In this document: positions 25,789 through 35,146 of the stretch, piece after piece | Layout of the letters: each line of letters begins with the position of its first letter | How positions within the stretch are numbered: the first letter of the stretch is position 1 | From: Gemmiger sp. An87 | GTDB lineage: Bacteria > Bacillota > Clostridia > Oscillospirales > Ruminococcaceae | DNA: 64,000 nucleotides | Direction: 5' to 3' | Assembly: GCF_002159185.1 (NCBI RefSeq) | Contig: NZ_NFHD01000010.1 | Coordinates: 1-64,000 of the forward strand | The notes under the pieces: generated by a model | Database searches by the model: none | What the model was told of the DNA's origin: nothing | Seen by the model: only the letters and a program-made list of their open reading frames with translations | Translations under genes and position numbers: made by a program

Positions 25789-27594
25789 ATGCTGCTGCGG
25801 GCGCTTCGGGGCCGGTTCTCCCGCTCCTACGAACGAATGAGCATCCAGCGGGTGATCTCGCTCACCTTCACGGCGGTGGCGGTGGCGGGCGCGCTGTTCA
25901 TCGGCCTGTCGCTCACACTGCGGTATTCGGCGGTGAACCAGAAGATGCAGGCCCAGGCCAGCCAGCAGGTGCTGGCCCAGGTGAACCTCTCGCTGGACAA
26001 CCACCTGCGCCGGATTATGCGGGTGTCGGACACGGTGTACTACCGGCTTTTGAAAAACGCCGACCTGGCCGGGGGCCTTCCCACCCAGAGCCTGTCGCTG
26101 CTGTATGAGGAAAACCGGGACTCTCTGGTTTCCATCGCGGTGTTTGACTCCAAGGGCCAGCTGGTCACGGCGGCCCCGCTTTCCGAGCTGAAGGCCAGCG
26201 CCGACCCGGCGGGGCAGGGCTGGTTTTCCACCGCGCTGGGCCAGATCGAGAACGTACACTTTTCCACCCCTCACGTGCAGAATCTGTTCCAGACTGCGGA
26301 TGGCAGCTACCATTGGGTGATCTCGCTGAGCCGCCAGGTGGAGCTGACCCGGGGCGGCGCCAGCGAGAGCGGCGTACTGCTGGTGGACATGAGCTTTTCC
26401 GGGGTGGAGCAGATCTGCCGCAACGCCAGCATCGGCATGGACGGCTATCTTTATATTGTGGACGCAAACGGCGAATTGATCTATCACCCCCGCCAGCAGC
26501 TGATCTACGCGGGCCTTGATCAGGAGAACAACCTGGAGGCCGCCTCCCTCAGCGACGGCACCCACTGGGAGAACTTCCAGGGCCAGCGGCGGCAGGTGAC
26601 GGTGAAAACCGTGGGCTATACTGGCTGGAAGCTGGTGGGCGTGACCCCGGTGCAGGGGCTGGCGGTGACCACCGCCCAGTTTGTGCTGTTCGTGGCCTCG
26701 GTGCTGCTCTTCTCCATCTTTTTGCTGGTGTTTGTGAACGGGCGGCTCTCCGCCCACATCGCCGAGCCCATCCGCCGCCTGGAGCAGGCGGTGCGCCAGA
26801 CCGGCCGGGGCGGCGAGATGCCCCAGGTGCCCGAGGAGGGCTGCTACGAGGTGCGCAGGCTGGAGCACTCCATCCGGTCCATGGTGTCCACCATGCGGCA
26901 TCTGATGGATGACGTAATCCAGCAGGAGGAGGACAAGCGCCGCAGCGAGCTGGAGGTGCTGCAGTCCCAGATCAACCCGCACTTCCTTTACAATACGCTG
27001 GACTCGGTGATCTGGCTCACCGAGAGCGGCCGCTACGAGGATTCCATCCGCATGGTCACGGCGCTGGGGCGGCTGTTCCGCATCTCGCTGAGCCGGGGCA
27101 AGCGGGTGATTCCGCTGGAAAGCGAGCTGGACCACGCGGGCTACTACATGACCATCCAGCGCATCCGCTACAAGAACAAATTCACCTTTGAGATCATTCG
27201 GGAGACCGACACCGCCGGCCTTTACTGTCTGAAGCTCATCATCCAGCCCCTTCTGGAAAATGCCATCTACCACGGCATGGCCGCCGAGGACGACGACGGC
27301 CGCATCACCGTGCGCCTGTGGCGGGAAGGTGAGGACATCTACATTGACGTGACCGACAACGGCCTGGGCATGCCGCCGGAGGTGGCGGCCAGCCTGCTGG
27401 ACGAGAGCCGCCCCCTGCCTGCCAAGGGCTCGGGCATCGGGGTGCGCAACGTGCACCGGCGCATCCAGCTGGCCTACGGGCCCCAGTACGGGCTGGAATT
27501 CCACAGTGAGCCGGATGAGGGCACCACCGCCCGCATCCATCTTCCGGTGCTCACCCAGCCGGAGGAGGGCGCAGGGAAGGAGGCAGGGCGATGA
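25789..27594 (+). CDS. YesM-type sensor histidine kinase
   Basis: A 601-residue membrane kinase. Helix 1 (about 20-42) and helix 2 (about 297-322) flank an extracytoplasmic dCache-like sensor; a HAMP segment follows (NGRLSAHIAEPIRRLEQAV). The His_kinase domain has QINPHFLYNTLDSVIW with phospho-His398. The HATPase region shows QPLLENAIYHG, DNGLGM and GSGIGVRNVHRRI. Its stop overlaps the start of the next gene by ATGA, so translation is coupled. It presumably senses extracellular sugar with one or both of the binding proteins encoded next. Confidence 0.92.
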   Translation: MLLRALRGRFSRSYERMSIQRVISLTFTAVAVAGALFIGLSLTLRYSAVNQKMQAQASQQVLAQVNLSLDNHLRRIMRVSDTVYYRLLKNADLAGGLPTQSLSLLYEENRDSLVSIAVFDSKGQLVTAAPLSELKASADPAGQGWFSTALGQIENVHFSTPHVQNLFQTADGSYHWVISLSRQVELTRGGASESGVLLVDMSFSGVEQICRNASIGMDGYLYIVDANGELIYHPRQQLIYAGLDQENNLEAASLSDGTHWENFQGQRRQVTVKTVGYTGWKLVGVTPVQGLAVTTAQFVLFVASVLLFSIFLLVFVNGRLSAHIAEPIRRLEQAVRQTGRGGEMPQVPEEGCYEVRRLEHSIRSMVSTMRHLMDDVIQQEEDKRRSELEVLQSQINPHFLYNTLDSVIWLTESGRYEDSIRMVTALGRLFRISLSRGKRVIPLESELDHAGYYMTIQRIRYKNKFTFEIIRETDTAGLYCLKLIIQPLLENAIYHGMAAEDDDGRITVRLWREGEDIYIDVTDNGLGMPPEVAASLLDESRPLPAKGSGIGVRNVHRRIQLAYGPQYGLEFHSEPDEGTTARIHLPVLTQPEEGAGKEAGR

Positions 27595-28517
27595 AGCAGA
27601 AAGGATACCGGGCCTGGCAGATGATTGTGCTGGGCCTGCTGGCCGCCGCCATGGTGGTGAGCCTGATGATTCCCGAGTCGCTGCTCACCCCGCCCGGCCC
27701 CAAACGGGTGGAAATTTCCATCCTGTTGCGCCAGGGCGACAGCGCGGTCTGGTCCACCGCCCGGCAGGGCATGGAGCAGGCCGCCGAAGACCTGGGGGCC
27801 GAGCTGCGGTTTCTGACCCTGGAGGCCGAGGGCAGCGGCAGCAGCCAGGTGGAGCTGCTGCGCCGCCAGGCGGAAATGGACGTGGACGCGGCAGTGGTCA
27901 TCCCGGCGGACTGCGCCGCTCTGGAACAGCTGCTGGAGGACTGGCAGGGCCTGCCGGTGGTCACGCTGGAATCTCAGGTGGAAGGCGCCCGGGCCTTTGT
28001 GGGCACCGACGATGAGGCGGTGGGCCGGATGCTGGCCCAGCAGGTGGCCGGGAGCTGCCCGACCTCCGGCCGGGTGCTGCTGGTGGATGCCTTCTCCGGC
28101 TGCGTGGGCCCGTCCCGGCGGCTGGAGAGCGCGAAAACGGCGCTGGAAACGGCGGGCTTTGCCCCCGAGGTGTGCAGTGAGCTCACCGCCGAGATACTGG
28201 AGGGCGCCGCTGCGGTGCTCTGCTTTGAGCCGGTGAGCCTGGAGCAGGCCGCCGCGCTGACGGCCCAGTGCGAAGAGCGGCCGCTGGTGTACGGGGCGGG
28301 GGTATCCGCCTCGGTGGTGGCCTCGCTGGAGACCGGCGGCATTGCGGCGGCAATCGCCTGGAGCGATTACGCGGCGGGCTACCTGGCGGTGAGCCAGGCG
28401 GCGGCAGCCGCCCGGGGCGAGCAGGCGGAAAGCCAGACCCTCCCCGTGACCCTGGTGAAGGAAGGAGAAACCTATGACAAGGATCATCAAAGGCTGCTCT
28501 ACCCGGTCTTTTCGTAA
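27591..28517 (+). CDS. Membrane-anchored sugar-binding protein, type I fold
   Basis: A 308-residue protein with one N-terminal helix (about 10-30) that lacks a lipobox, so it is probably anchored rather than released. The rest looks like a ribose/galactose-type binding domain: ISILLRQGDSAVWSTARQGMEQAAEDLGAELRF, DAAVVIPAD, FVGTDDEAVGRMLAQQV. It overlaps the kinase gene by 4 bp and the next gene by 44 bp. The context points to an accessory sensor for the two-component system rather than a transporter component. Confidence 0.8.
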   Translation: MKQKGYRAWQMIVLGLLAAAMVVSLMIPESLLTPPGPKRVEISILLRQGDSAVWSTARQGMEQAAEDLGAELRFLTLEAEGSGSSQVELLRRQAEMDVDAAVVIPADCAALEQLLEDWQGLPVVTLESQVEGARAFVGTDDEAVGRMLAQQVAGSCPTSGRVLLVDAFSGCVGPSRRLESAKTALETAGFAPEVCSELTAEILEGAAAVLCFEPVSLEQAAALTAQCEERPLVYGAGVSASVVASLETGGIAAAIAWSDYAAGYLAVSQAAAAARGEQAESQTLPVTLVKEGETYDKDHQRLLYPVFS

Positions 28518-29547
28518 AGGACTGAAGGCGCTGAGCCTGCTGCTGGCGGCGGCGCTGCTGGCAGCCTGCGGCAGCACCCGGGCGGCGGAGCCCCGCACCC
28601 TGCGGGTGGGCGTGGCGGTGTATCTGCAGTCCGACACCTTCATCAGCACACTGGTGAAGGAGCTGGAAAAGCTGGCCCAGGCCCGGGAAAGCACCGACGG
28701 CATGAAAATCAACCTGAACGTGGTGGACGGCCGGGGCTCCCAGCTGACCCAGACCGAGCAGATCGACCGGCTCATCGCGCTGGACTACGACGTGCTGTGC
28801 GTGAACATCGTGGACCGCACCAGCACCGCCCAGCTGATCGACAAGGCCAAGGAGGCGGACATCCCGGTGATCTTCTTCAACCGGGAGCCGGTGGCCGAGG
28901 ACCTGCACCGCTGGGAAAAGGTGTATTACGTGGGAGCCAAGGCGGAGGAATCCGGCGTGCTGCAGGGGCAGATTCTGCTGGACCGCTGGCTCAACGCCGA
29001 CCCGCCGGTGGACAAAAACGGCGACGGGGTGATGCAATACGTGATGCTGGAGGGCGAGCCCGGCCATCAGGACGCCATGCTGCGCACCGAGTACGCGGTG
29101 CAGACCCTCACCGGCGCAGGCGTGACGGTGGAAAAGCTGGCGGGCGACACCGCCAACTGGGACCGCAGCCAGGCCGCCGCCCGGATGAGCAGCTGGCTGG
29201 AGCAGTTCGGCAGCTCCATCGAGGTGGTGATCTCCAACAACGACGATATGGCCCTGGGCGCCATCGACGCCTGCCAGGACCTGGGCCTCACCGAAGAGGA
29301 GATGCCGGTGGTGGTGGGCGTGGACGCCACCGCCCCGGCGCTGGAGGCGGTGCGCCAGGGGACCCTTTGCGGCACGGTGCGCAACGACGCGGCGGGCATT
29401 GCCGAGAGCATGCTGGACCTGGCTCTGGCGCTGGAAAGCGGCGAGGACCCGGCGGCCAGTCTGGAGCTGACCGACGGCAAATACATCTGGCTGCCCTACC
29501 AGCGGGTGACCCTGCGGGAGCTGGAGGCGGGCCGCGCCGGGGTTTGA
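28474..29547 (+). CDS. MglB-like galactose-binding lipoprotein, likely sensor subunit
   Basis: A 357-residue protein with a lipoprotein signal (LLAAALLAACG) and a type I sugar-binding fold clearly related to the MglB at 20096. It shares PVIFFNRE, a calcium loop (DKNGDGVMQYVMLEGEPGHQDA), SNNDDMALGAI and VVVGVDAT. Start ATG 28474 has GAAGGAG upstream and overlaps the previous gene by 44 bp, tying it to the sensor operon rather than the importer. I infer it presents galactose to the YesM-type kinase, making a three-component sensor. It could also feed MglAC. Confidence 0.82.
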   Translation: MTRIIKGCSTRSFRKGLKALSLLLAAALLAACGSTRAAEPRTLRVGVAVYLQSDTFISTLVKELEKLAQARESTDGMKINLNVVDGRGSQLTQTEQIDRLIALDYDVLCVNIVDRTSTAQLIDKAKEADIPVIFFNREPVAEDLHRWEKVYYVGAKAEESGVLQGQILLDRWLNADPPVDKNGDGVMQYVMLEGEPGHQDAMLRTEYAVQTLTGAGVTVEKLAGDTANWDRSQAAARMSSWLEQFGSSIEVVISNNDDMALGAIDACQDLGLTEEEMPVVVGVDATAPALEAVRQGTLCGTVRNDAAGIAESMLDLALALESGEDPAASLELTDGKYIWLPYQRVTLRELEAGRAGV

Positions 29548-29677
29548 ACGATTCGCCCATAGTATGGAATTTTGTATCTTATTTTCAAAAGGATATAGGA
29601 ATCGCAAAAAGAATTCGTTATAATTTAAGCAAGAAAACGGGTTCGTGAAAATATTGCAAAGAAAGGACTTTTGTTGC

Positions 29678-30688
29678 ATGAAAATCTCGACAAGGCCCTT
29701 CGGTCTGACCCGGAGCGGCGAGGAAGTGTACTGCATCCGCCTGGAGCACGACAGCGGCATTGTGGCGGAAGTTCTGAGCTACGGGGCCACGCTGCGGGCT
29801 CTGTGGGTCCCCACCGCCTCCGGCCCGGTGCAGGTGTGCGCCGGTTATGAGACCCTGGAGGAGTACGAGGCGGGCACCTGCTACCTGGGAGCCGTGGTGG
29901 GCCGGTGCGCGGGCCGCATCGACGGCGGCCGCTTCACTCTGAACGGTGTGGAGTACCAGCTGCCCTGCAATCAGAACGGCAACCACCTGCACGGCGGTGT
30001 GGAGGGCTTCGACCGCAAGGTCTGGAATGTGCAGATGCTGCCCAGAAACCGGGGCGTGCGGTTTTTCCGCCGGTCCGAAGCCGGGGAGGAGGGCTACCCC
30101 GGCGCGGTGGAGGTGAGCGCCACCTATCTGTTTGAGGAGGACGGCGCGCTGACCCTGCGGCTGGACGCGCTGGCCGAGGACGACACCATCCTGTCCATGA
30201 CCCATCACGGCTACTGGAACCTGGCAGGGGAGGGCAGCGTGGGCGGCCACTTGTTCACCACCCCGGCGGACCGGTTTGCCGCCATCCGGCCGGACGGCGT
30301 GCCCACCGGCGAGCTGATCCCGGTGGAGGGCACCCCCTTCGATTTCACCCGGCCTGCCACGCTGGAAAGCCGCTGGGATCAGGACCATCCCCAGCTGGCG
30401 GCGGGCAGCGGCTTTGACCACACCTTCCTGGCTCCGGGCAAGGGACTGCGGCCGGTGTGCCGCCTGGAATGCCCCGAAAACGGCCTGAGCCTGGAGGTAA
30501 GCGCCACGCTGCCGGGCATCCATCTGTACACCGGCAACTTTCTGGAGCCGGTGCGCCGCGGCGCGGCCGCGCTGGAGGCCCAGTTTATCCCGAATGCGCC
30601 CAACCTCCATCAGTTCCCCTCGGTGGAACTGCCCAAGGGCAAGCGCTGGGAACATCAGATCCAATACCGCTTCGGCTGCCAGGCCTGA
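29678..30688 (+). CDS. galM: Aldose 1-epimerase (mutarotase)
   Basis: A 336-residue cytosolic enzyme converting beta- to alpha-galactose for galactokinase. Family marks are GATLRALWVP, GAVVGRCAGRIDGGRFTLNG, NGNHLHGGVEGFDRKVW with the catalytic His, MTHHGYWNL, GFDHTFL, and the C-terminal ALEAQFIPNAPN with the catalytic Glu. ATG 29678 is used because AAAGGA lies 10 nt upstream; a GTG 33 bp earlier lacks one. A TATAAT at 29619-29624 suggests a separate promoter for galMKT. Confidence 0.92.
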   Translation: MKISTRPFGLTRSGEEVYCIRLEHDSGIVAEVLSYGATLRALWVPTASGPVQVCAGYETLEEYEAGTCYLGAVVGRCAGRIDGGRFTLNGVEYQLPCNQNGNHLHGGVEGFDRKVWNVQMLPRNRGVRFFRRSEAGEEGYPGAVEVSATYLFEEDGALTLRLDALAEDDTILSMTHHGYWNLAGEGSVGGHLFTTPADRFAAIRPDGVPTGELIPVEGTPFDFTRPATLESRWDQDHPQLAAGSGFDHTFLAPGKGLRPVCRLECPENGLSLEVSATLPGIHLYTGNFLEPVRRGAAALEAQFIPNAPNLHQFPSVELPKGKRWEHQIQYRFGCQA

Positions 30689-30718
30689 GCGGTTTGAACA
30701 CCACAGGAGGAAGATACA

Positions 30719-32032
30719 ATGCAGAACATGGAAAACTTTTTGCAGGCAGTGCGCGGGGGCGAATACGACGAGCGCCTGCGCCGGTTGTATGTATTCCACG
30801 ACACAAGCGAGGAGCTGGAAGCGGCCCGCGCCAAGGTGTGCCATGTGATCGAGGGCTTTGAGCAGGCCTTCCCCGGTGTGGACTGCACCGGCGCCGCGGT
30901 GTTCAGCGGCCCGGGCCGCACCGAGATCGGCGGCAACCACACCGACCACCAGCACGGCTGCGTGCTGTGCGGCAGCGTGAACATGGACATCCTGGCCTGC
31001 GCGGTGCCCACCGGCGACAATTTCGTAAAGGTAATCAGCGAGGGCTATCCCGCTCTGACCATCGACCTGAACGACCTGGCCATCCATGCGGACGAGACCA
31101 ATACCTCCGCCGCCCTGATCCGCGGCGTGGCCCATGGCGTGACCAAAGAGGGCTTTGCCCCCAAAGGCTTCTGCGCCTATGTGACCAGCACCGTGCCCGG
31201 CGGCTCCGGCCTGTCCAGCTCGGCGGCCTATGAAATTCTGCTGGGCAACATCTTCAACCGCTTCTGCTGCGAAGGCAAGCTGGATGCGGTGAAGCTGGCC
31301 CAGATCGGCCAGTACGCCGAGCGGGAGTACTTCGGCAAGCCCTGCGGCCTGATGGACCAGGCAGCCAGCTCCATCGGCGGCGTGGTGGCCATCGACTTCA
31401 ACGACCCCAGCCAGCCGGTGATCCGCAAGGTGGATTACGATCTGGCCCGCTCCGGCTACCAGTTGTGCATCATCGACACCCGCTCCTGCCATGCGGACCT
31501 GACCGACGACTACGCCGCCATCACCCGCGAGATGGGTGCAGTGGCTGCCTTCTTCGGCAAGCAGGTGCTGCGCCAGGTGGACGAGGCCGAGTTCTATGCC
31601 GCCATCCCCGCGGTGCGGGAGAAGACAGGCGACCGTGCGGTGCTGCGGGCCATGCATTTCTTCGACGAGAATCGCCGCGCCCAGGCCCAGGCAAAGGCTC
31701 TGGACGAGGGCGACATGGAGGGCTTCCTGGCCCTGGTACGCGAGTCCGGCCGGTCCTCGGCGGAGCTGCTGCAGAACATCTGGTCGGTGGCGGAGCCCGC
31801 CCAGCAGGCGGTGACCCTGTCCCTGGCGCTGGCCGAGAAGGCCCTGGGCGGCCGCGGCGCGGTGCGTGTGCACGGCGGCGGCTTTGCGGGCACCATTCAG
31901 GCCTTTGTGCCCCAGGAAAAGCTGGAGATCTTTGTGAACACGATGGAAGCGGTGCTGGGCAAGGGCGCATGCCACCCGGTATCGGTGCGGCCGGAGGGCG
32001 GCTGCATGGTTATGAGCAGCGAGAAGGAGTGA
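30719..32032 (+). CDS. galK: Galactokinase
   Basis: A 437-residue GHMP kinase phosphorylating alpha-galactose at C1 with ATP. The galactokinase signature reads GPGRTEIGGNHTDHQHG, and the ATP loop is PGGSGLSSSAAYE. The C-terminal motif GRGAVRVHGGGFAGTIQAF is present. It is longer than E. coli GalK (382) because of an N-terminal extension of about 60 residues, seen in some clostridial homologues. Spacing is 30 bp after galM and 7 bp before galT. Confidence 0.94.
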   Translation: MQNMENFLQAVRGGEYDERLRRLYVFHDTSEELEAARAKVCHVIEGFEQAFPGVDCTGAAVFSGPGRTEIGGNHTDHQHGCVLCGSVNMDILACAVPTGDNFVKVISEGYPALTIDLNDLAIHADETNTSAALIRGVAHGVTKEGFAPKGFCAYVTSTVPGGSGLSSSAAYEILLGNIFNRFCCEGKLDAVKLAQIGQYAEREYFGKPCGLMDQAASSIGGVVAIDFNDPSQPVIRKVDYDLARSGYQLCIIDTRSCHADLTDDYAAITREMGAVAAFFGKQVLRQVDEAEFYAAIPAVREKTGDRAVLRAMHFFDENRRAQAQAKALDEGDMEGFLALVRESGRSSAELLQNIWSVAEPAQQAVTLSLALAEKALGGRGAVRVHGGGFAGTIQAFVPQEKLEIFVNTMEAVLGKGACHPVSVRPEGGCMVMSSEKE

Positions 32033-32039
32033 GCGAAGG

Positions 32040-33536
32040 ATGACGGTGGAACAGGCCATTGCCAGCCTGGTGGAGTATGGGCTGGAAAAACAACTGATTG
32101 AGCCTTGTGAAGCGATTTGGGCGACCAACGGACTGCTGGCCACCCTGCGGCTGGATACCCTGGAGCCGGCCGAGCCGGTGAAGGGCGTGCCTTTGGCGGA
32201 GATTCTGGGCGTTCTTCTGGACGACGCGGCCAGCCGCGGCGTGATCGACGGCGAGTCCATCACCCAGCGGGATATTCTGGACACCGCCCTGATGGCGGTG
32301 CTCACCCCCCGTCCCAGCCAGGTGATCCGCACCTTCGAGGAGAAGTATGCGGCAAGCCCGGCTGCAGCCACCGACTGGTACTATCAGTTCTCGCAGGACA
32401 CCAACTACATCCGCACCGACCGGATCGCCAAGGACCTGCACTGGACCACCGACACCGAATACGGCGCGCTGGACATCACCATCAACCTGTCCAAGCCGGA
32501 AAAGGACCCCAAGGCCATTGCGCTGGCCAAGACCATGCCCCAGAGCGGCTATCCCAAGTGCCAGCTCTGCGCCGAGAACGAGGGCTATGCGGGCCGGATG
32601 GATCACCCCGCCCGGGGCAACCACCGGATGATCCCCATGACCGTCTGCGGCGAAAAGTGGATGCTGCAGTATTCCCCCTATGTGTACTACAACGAGCACT
32701 GCATCGTGCTGAACGCGGCCCATGTGCCCATGAAGATCGACCGCAGCTGCTTCGATAAGCTGCTGGACATCGTGACCCGGTTCCCCCACTACTTTGTGGG
32801 CTCCAACGCGGACCTGCCCATCGTGGGCGGCTCCATCCTGTCCCACGAGCACTTCCAGGGCGGGCGCTGCCTGTTCCCCATGGAGGCCGCTCCCGTGGAG
32901 CAGGAGGTCACCTTCCCCGGCTTTGAGGACGTGAAGACCGGCATCGTGAAGTGGCCCATGTCCGTGCTGCGTCTCACCGGCCCGGATAAGGACCGCATTG
33001 CCCAGCTGGCCGAGAAGATTCTGGCTGCCTGGCGCGGCTACACCGACGAGTCGGCCTTCGTCTTTGCCGAGACCGACGGCGTGCCCCACAACACCATCAC
33101 CCCCATCGCCCGCCGCCGCGGCGCGGACTATGAGATGGATCTGGTGCTGCGCAACAACATCACCACCTACGAGTGCCCCCTGGGCGTGTTCCATCCCCAC
33201 ACCGAGCTCCATCACATTAAGAAGGAGAACATCGGCCTGATCGAGGTGATGGGCCGGGCGGTGCTGCCCGCCCGCCTGAAGGAGGAGCTGGCCCTGGTGG
33301 CCGAGATGCTGGAAAGCGGCGCGGACCTGACCGCCGATGAGCGCACCGCAAAGCATGCCGAATGGGCCGAGGACATCCGCCGCCGCCACGGCGCCTTCGC
33401 CAAGGGCGAGGCCTGGCCGGTGGTGCAGAAGGAGACCGGCCTGGTCTTCTCCCAGGTGCTGGAGCACGCGGGCGTCTTCAAACGGGACGAAGCGGGCCGC
33501 GCGGCATTCCTGCGGTTTGTGGCCAGCCTGGCATAA
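32040..33536 (+). CDS. galT: UDP-glucose--hexose-1-phosphate uridylyltransferase, class II
   Basis: A 498-residue class II GalT that swaps UMP between UDP-glucose and galactose-1-phosphate. Features are the conserved DTNYIRTDRIAKDLHW, CQLCAENEGYAGR, HCIVLNAAH, GGSILSHEHFQGG, and LGVFHPHTELHHIKKENIGLIEVMG. Length fits the Firmicutes class II type rather than the 350-residue class I. It ends the galMKT run before a strong terminator. The epimerase galE is not in the window. Confidence 0.94.
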   Translation: MTVEQAIASLVEYGLEKQLIEPCEAIWATNGLLATLRLDTLEPAEPVKGVPLAEILGVLLDDAASRGVIDGESITQRDILDTALMAVLTPRPSQVIRTFEEKYAASPAAATDWYYQFSQDTNYIRTDRIAKDLHWTTDTEYGALDITINLSKPEKDPKAIALAKTMPQSGYPKCQLCAENEGYAGRMDHPARGNHRMIPMTVCGEKWMLQYSPYVYYNEHCIVLNAAHVPMKIDRSCFDKLLDIVTRFPHYFVGSNADLPIVGGSILSHEHFQGGRCLFPMEAAPVEQEVTFPGFEDVKTGIVKWPMSVLRLTGPDKDRIAQLAEKILAAWRGYTDESAFVFAETDGVPHNTITPIARRRGADYEMDLVLRNNITTYECPLGVFHPHTELHHIKKENIGLIEVMGRAVLPARLKEELALVAEMLESGADLTADERTAKHAEWAEDIRRRHGAFAKGEAWPVVQKETGLVFSQVLEHAGVFKRDEAGRAAFLRFVASLA

Positions 33537-33570
33537 CCTGTTTTTTCCGTAACATGCTTTCATATCCCTG

Positions 33571-33612
33571 AAAAACGCCGGACCCCGTTTTACAACGAGG
33601 TCCGGCGTTTTG
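33571..33612. terminator. Terminator after galT, convergent with the chorismate mutase gene
   Basis: AAAAACGCCGGACC pairs with GGTCCGGCGTTTT, with A- and T-tracts on both sides, so it can act in both directions. Confidence 0.9.
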
Positions 33613-33626
33613 CTTTTTATTAAAAT

Positions 33627-33917
33627 TTATTTGTCCGCCTTGCTGCGGTCGATGATCTCCTGCTGCATGGCGCGGGAAACCGCCATCACCGCCCGGAAAA
33701 AATCCCCGGTGTAGCCCTGCATCGCCTCGGGAGCGCGGGCGGCGGCCCGGTCAATCACCGCCTGCTCCCGCTCGGGCTGCAGCACCTGCATGCCACGCTC
33801 CAGCTTGTAGCGGGCCACCTGCTCCACAATCTCCATCCGCTGCAAAAACAAAGCGGTGAGCTGGCTGTCCACCTCATCAATGCGGCCGCGCAGCTCGTTC
33901 AGATCCAGCTGTTCCAT
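33627..33917 (-). CDS. Stand-alone chorismate mutase, AroQ type
   Basis: A 96-residue helical protein with the AroQ pattern LRGRIDEVDSQLTALFLQRMEIVEQVARYKLERG, QPEREQAVIDRA, and a final helix with MQQEIID. It converts chorismate to prephenate for phenylalanine and tyrosine synthesis. It is the second gene of a leftward pair, 5 bp after the threonine aldolase stop, so probably translationally coupled. Other shikimate genes are not nearby. Confidence 0.85.
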   Translation of the reverse strand: MEQLDLNELRGRIDEVDSQLTALFLQRMEIVEQVARYKLERGMQVLQPEREQAVIDRAAARAPEAMQGYTGDFFRAVMAVSRAMQQEIIDRSKADK

Positions 33918-33922
33918 TGTTC

Positions 33923-34948
33923 TTACTCCTTTGCATTTGCCAAAGCGGTCAGGAAGGCCTCCACTGCCTCCGGCTTGGTGGCCCAGCTGGTCACCAGGCG
34001 GATTTCGGTGTGCTCTGCGTCCGGCTTGGAGGTGACCTCCCAGTGGAAGTCGTCCTTCAGCTGGTCCAGCACCCGGTTGGGCAGGATGGGGAACTGCTGG
34101 TTGGAGGGGCTGTCCGACCCGAAGGCATAGCCCAGGGCGGAAATGCCCTCCTTCAGCTTCATGGCAAGGCCGTTGGCGTGCTCGCCCACCTCAAAATACA
34201 GCCCGTCGGTGAACAGCTCCTCAAACTGGATGCCCAGCAGCCAGCCCTTGGCCAGCATGCCGCCGTGCTGCTTGATGATGTAGCGGAAGTCCGGCTTGAG
34301 AGCCGGGTTCAGGATGCACACCGCCTCGCCGAACAGCGCGCCGTTCTTGGTGCCGCCGATGTAGAAGGCGTCGCACAGGCGGCCCAGGTCGGTGAGGGAA
34401 GCGCCGCCCGCGGCCAGCGCGCTGGAAAGACGGGCGCCGTCCAGATACAGGTACAGGCCCAGCTCGTCGCACACGGCCCGCAGGGCCTCCAGCTCGGCGG
34501 TGGTGTATACGCCGCCCACCTCGGTGGTGTTGCTCACATAAACCAGCTTGGGCTTGACCATGTGCTCGTCCGGATGGGCAGCCACCGCGGCGCGCACCGC
34601 GTCCGGGGTCAGCTTGCCGCCCTCGGCGGCGGGCATGGCGATGCACTTGTGGCCGGTGGCCTCAATGGCGCCGGTCTCGTGCACGCAGATGTGGCCGCTG
34701 GCGGCGGCGATGGCTGCCTCATGGGGCCGCAGGAAGGCGCACAGGCAGGTGGCGTTGGTCTGGGTGCCGCCCACCAGAATGTGCACGTCCGCGTCCGGGC
34801 GGCCGATGGCAGCGCGGATCAGCTCATGGGCATGCTTGGAATGGGGGTCGGTGGAGTAACCGAAGTTGCCCTCCAGGTTGGTGCGGACCATGGCGTCCAG
34901 AATACGGGGGTGAGCGCCCTCGCTGTAATCATTGGTAAAACGATACAT
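33923..34948 (-). CDS. ltaE: Low-specificity L-threonine aldolase
   Basis: A 341-residue PLP enzyme splitting L-threonine or allo-threonine to glycine and acetaldehyde. Family marks include FTNDYSEGAHPRILDAM, GGTQTNATC, VHETGAIE, LYLYLDGARLSSAL and FYIGGTKNGALFGEA, in which Lys201 should bind PLP. ATG 34948 is preferred over one five codons earlier because GAGG lies 9 nt upstream. The beta-eliminating lyase fold is shared with some other aldolases, so substrate range is inferred. Confidence 0.88.
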   Translation of the reverse strand: MYRFTNDYSEGAHPRILDAMVRTNLEGNFGYSTDPHSKHAHELIRAAIGRPDADVHILVGGTQTNATCLCAFLRPHEAAIAAASGHICVHETGAIEATGHKCIAMPAAEGGKLTPDAVRAAVAAHPDEHMVKPKLVYVSNTTEVGGVYTTAELEALRAVCDELGLYLYLDGARLSSALAAGGASLTDLGRLCDAFYIGGTKNGALFGEAVCILNPALKPDFRYIIKQHGGMLAKGWLLGIQFEELFTDGLYFEVGEHANGLAMKLKEGISALGYAFGSDSPSNQQFPILPNRVLDQLKDDFHWEVTSKPDAEHTEIRLVTSWATKPEAVEAFLTALANAKE

Positions 34949-35146
34949 CTTTGCAAACCTCACTTTTATGGCGGTATTACACTGCCGCTGGAATGGAATA
35001 AAGCTGCATAAAGCTAATTCCTATGATACCATTTTTTCACAGAATGTCCACCGCCTGTCGTTTGTTTTTGGGGCGGCTTTATGGTATACTCTATTTTGTA
35101 TAAGTATGTTACGGCAGTGCTGTGCGCTGCGCAAAGGAGAAACACA

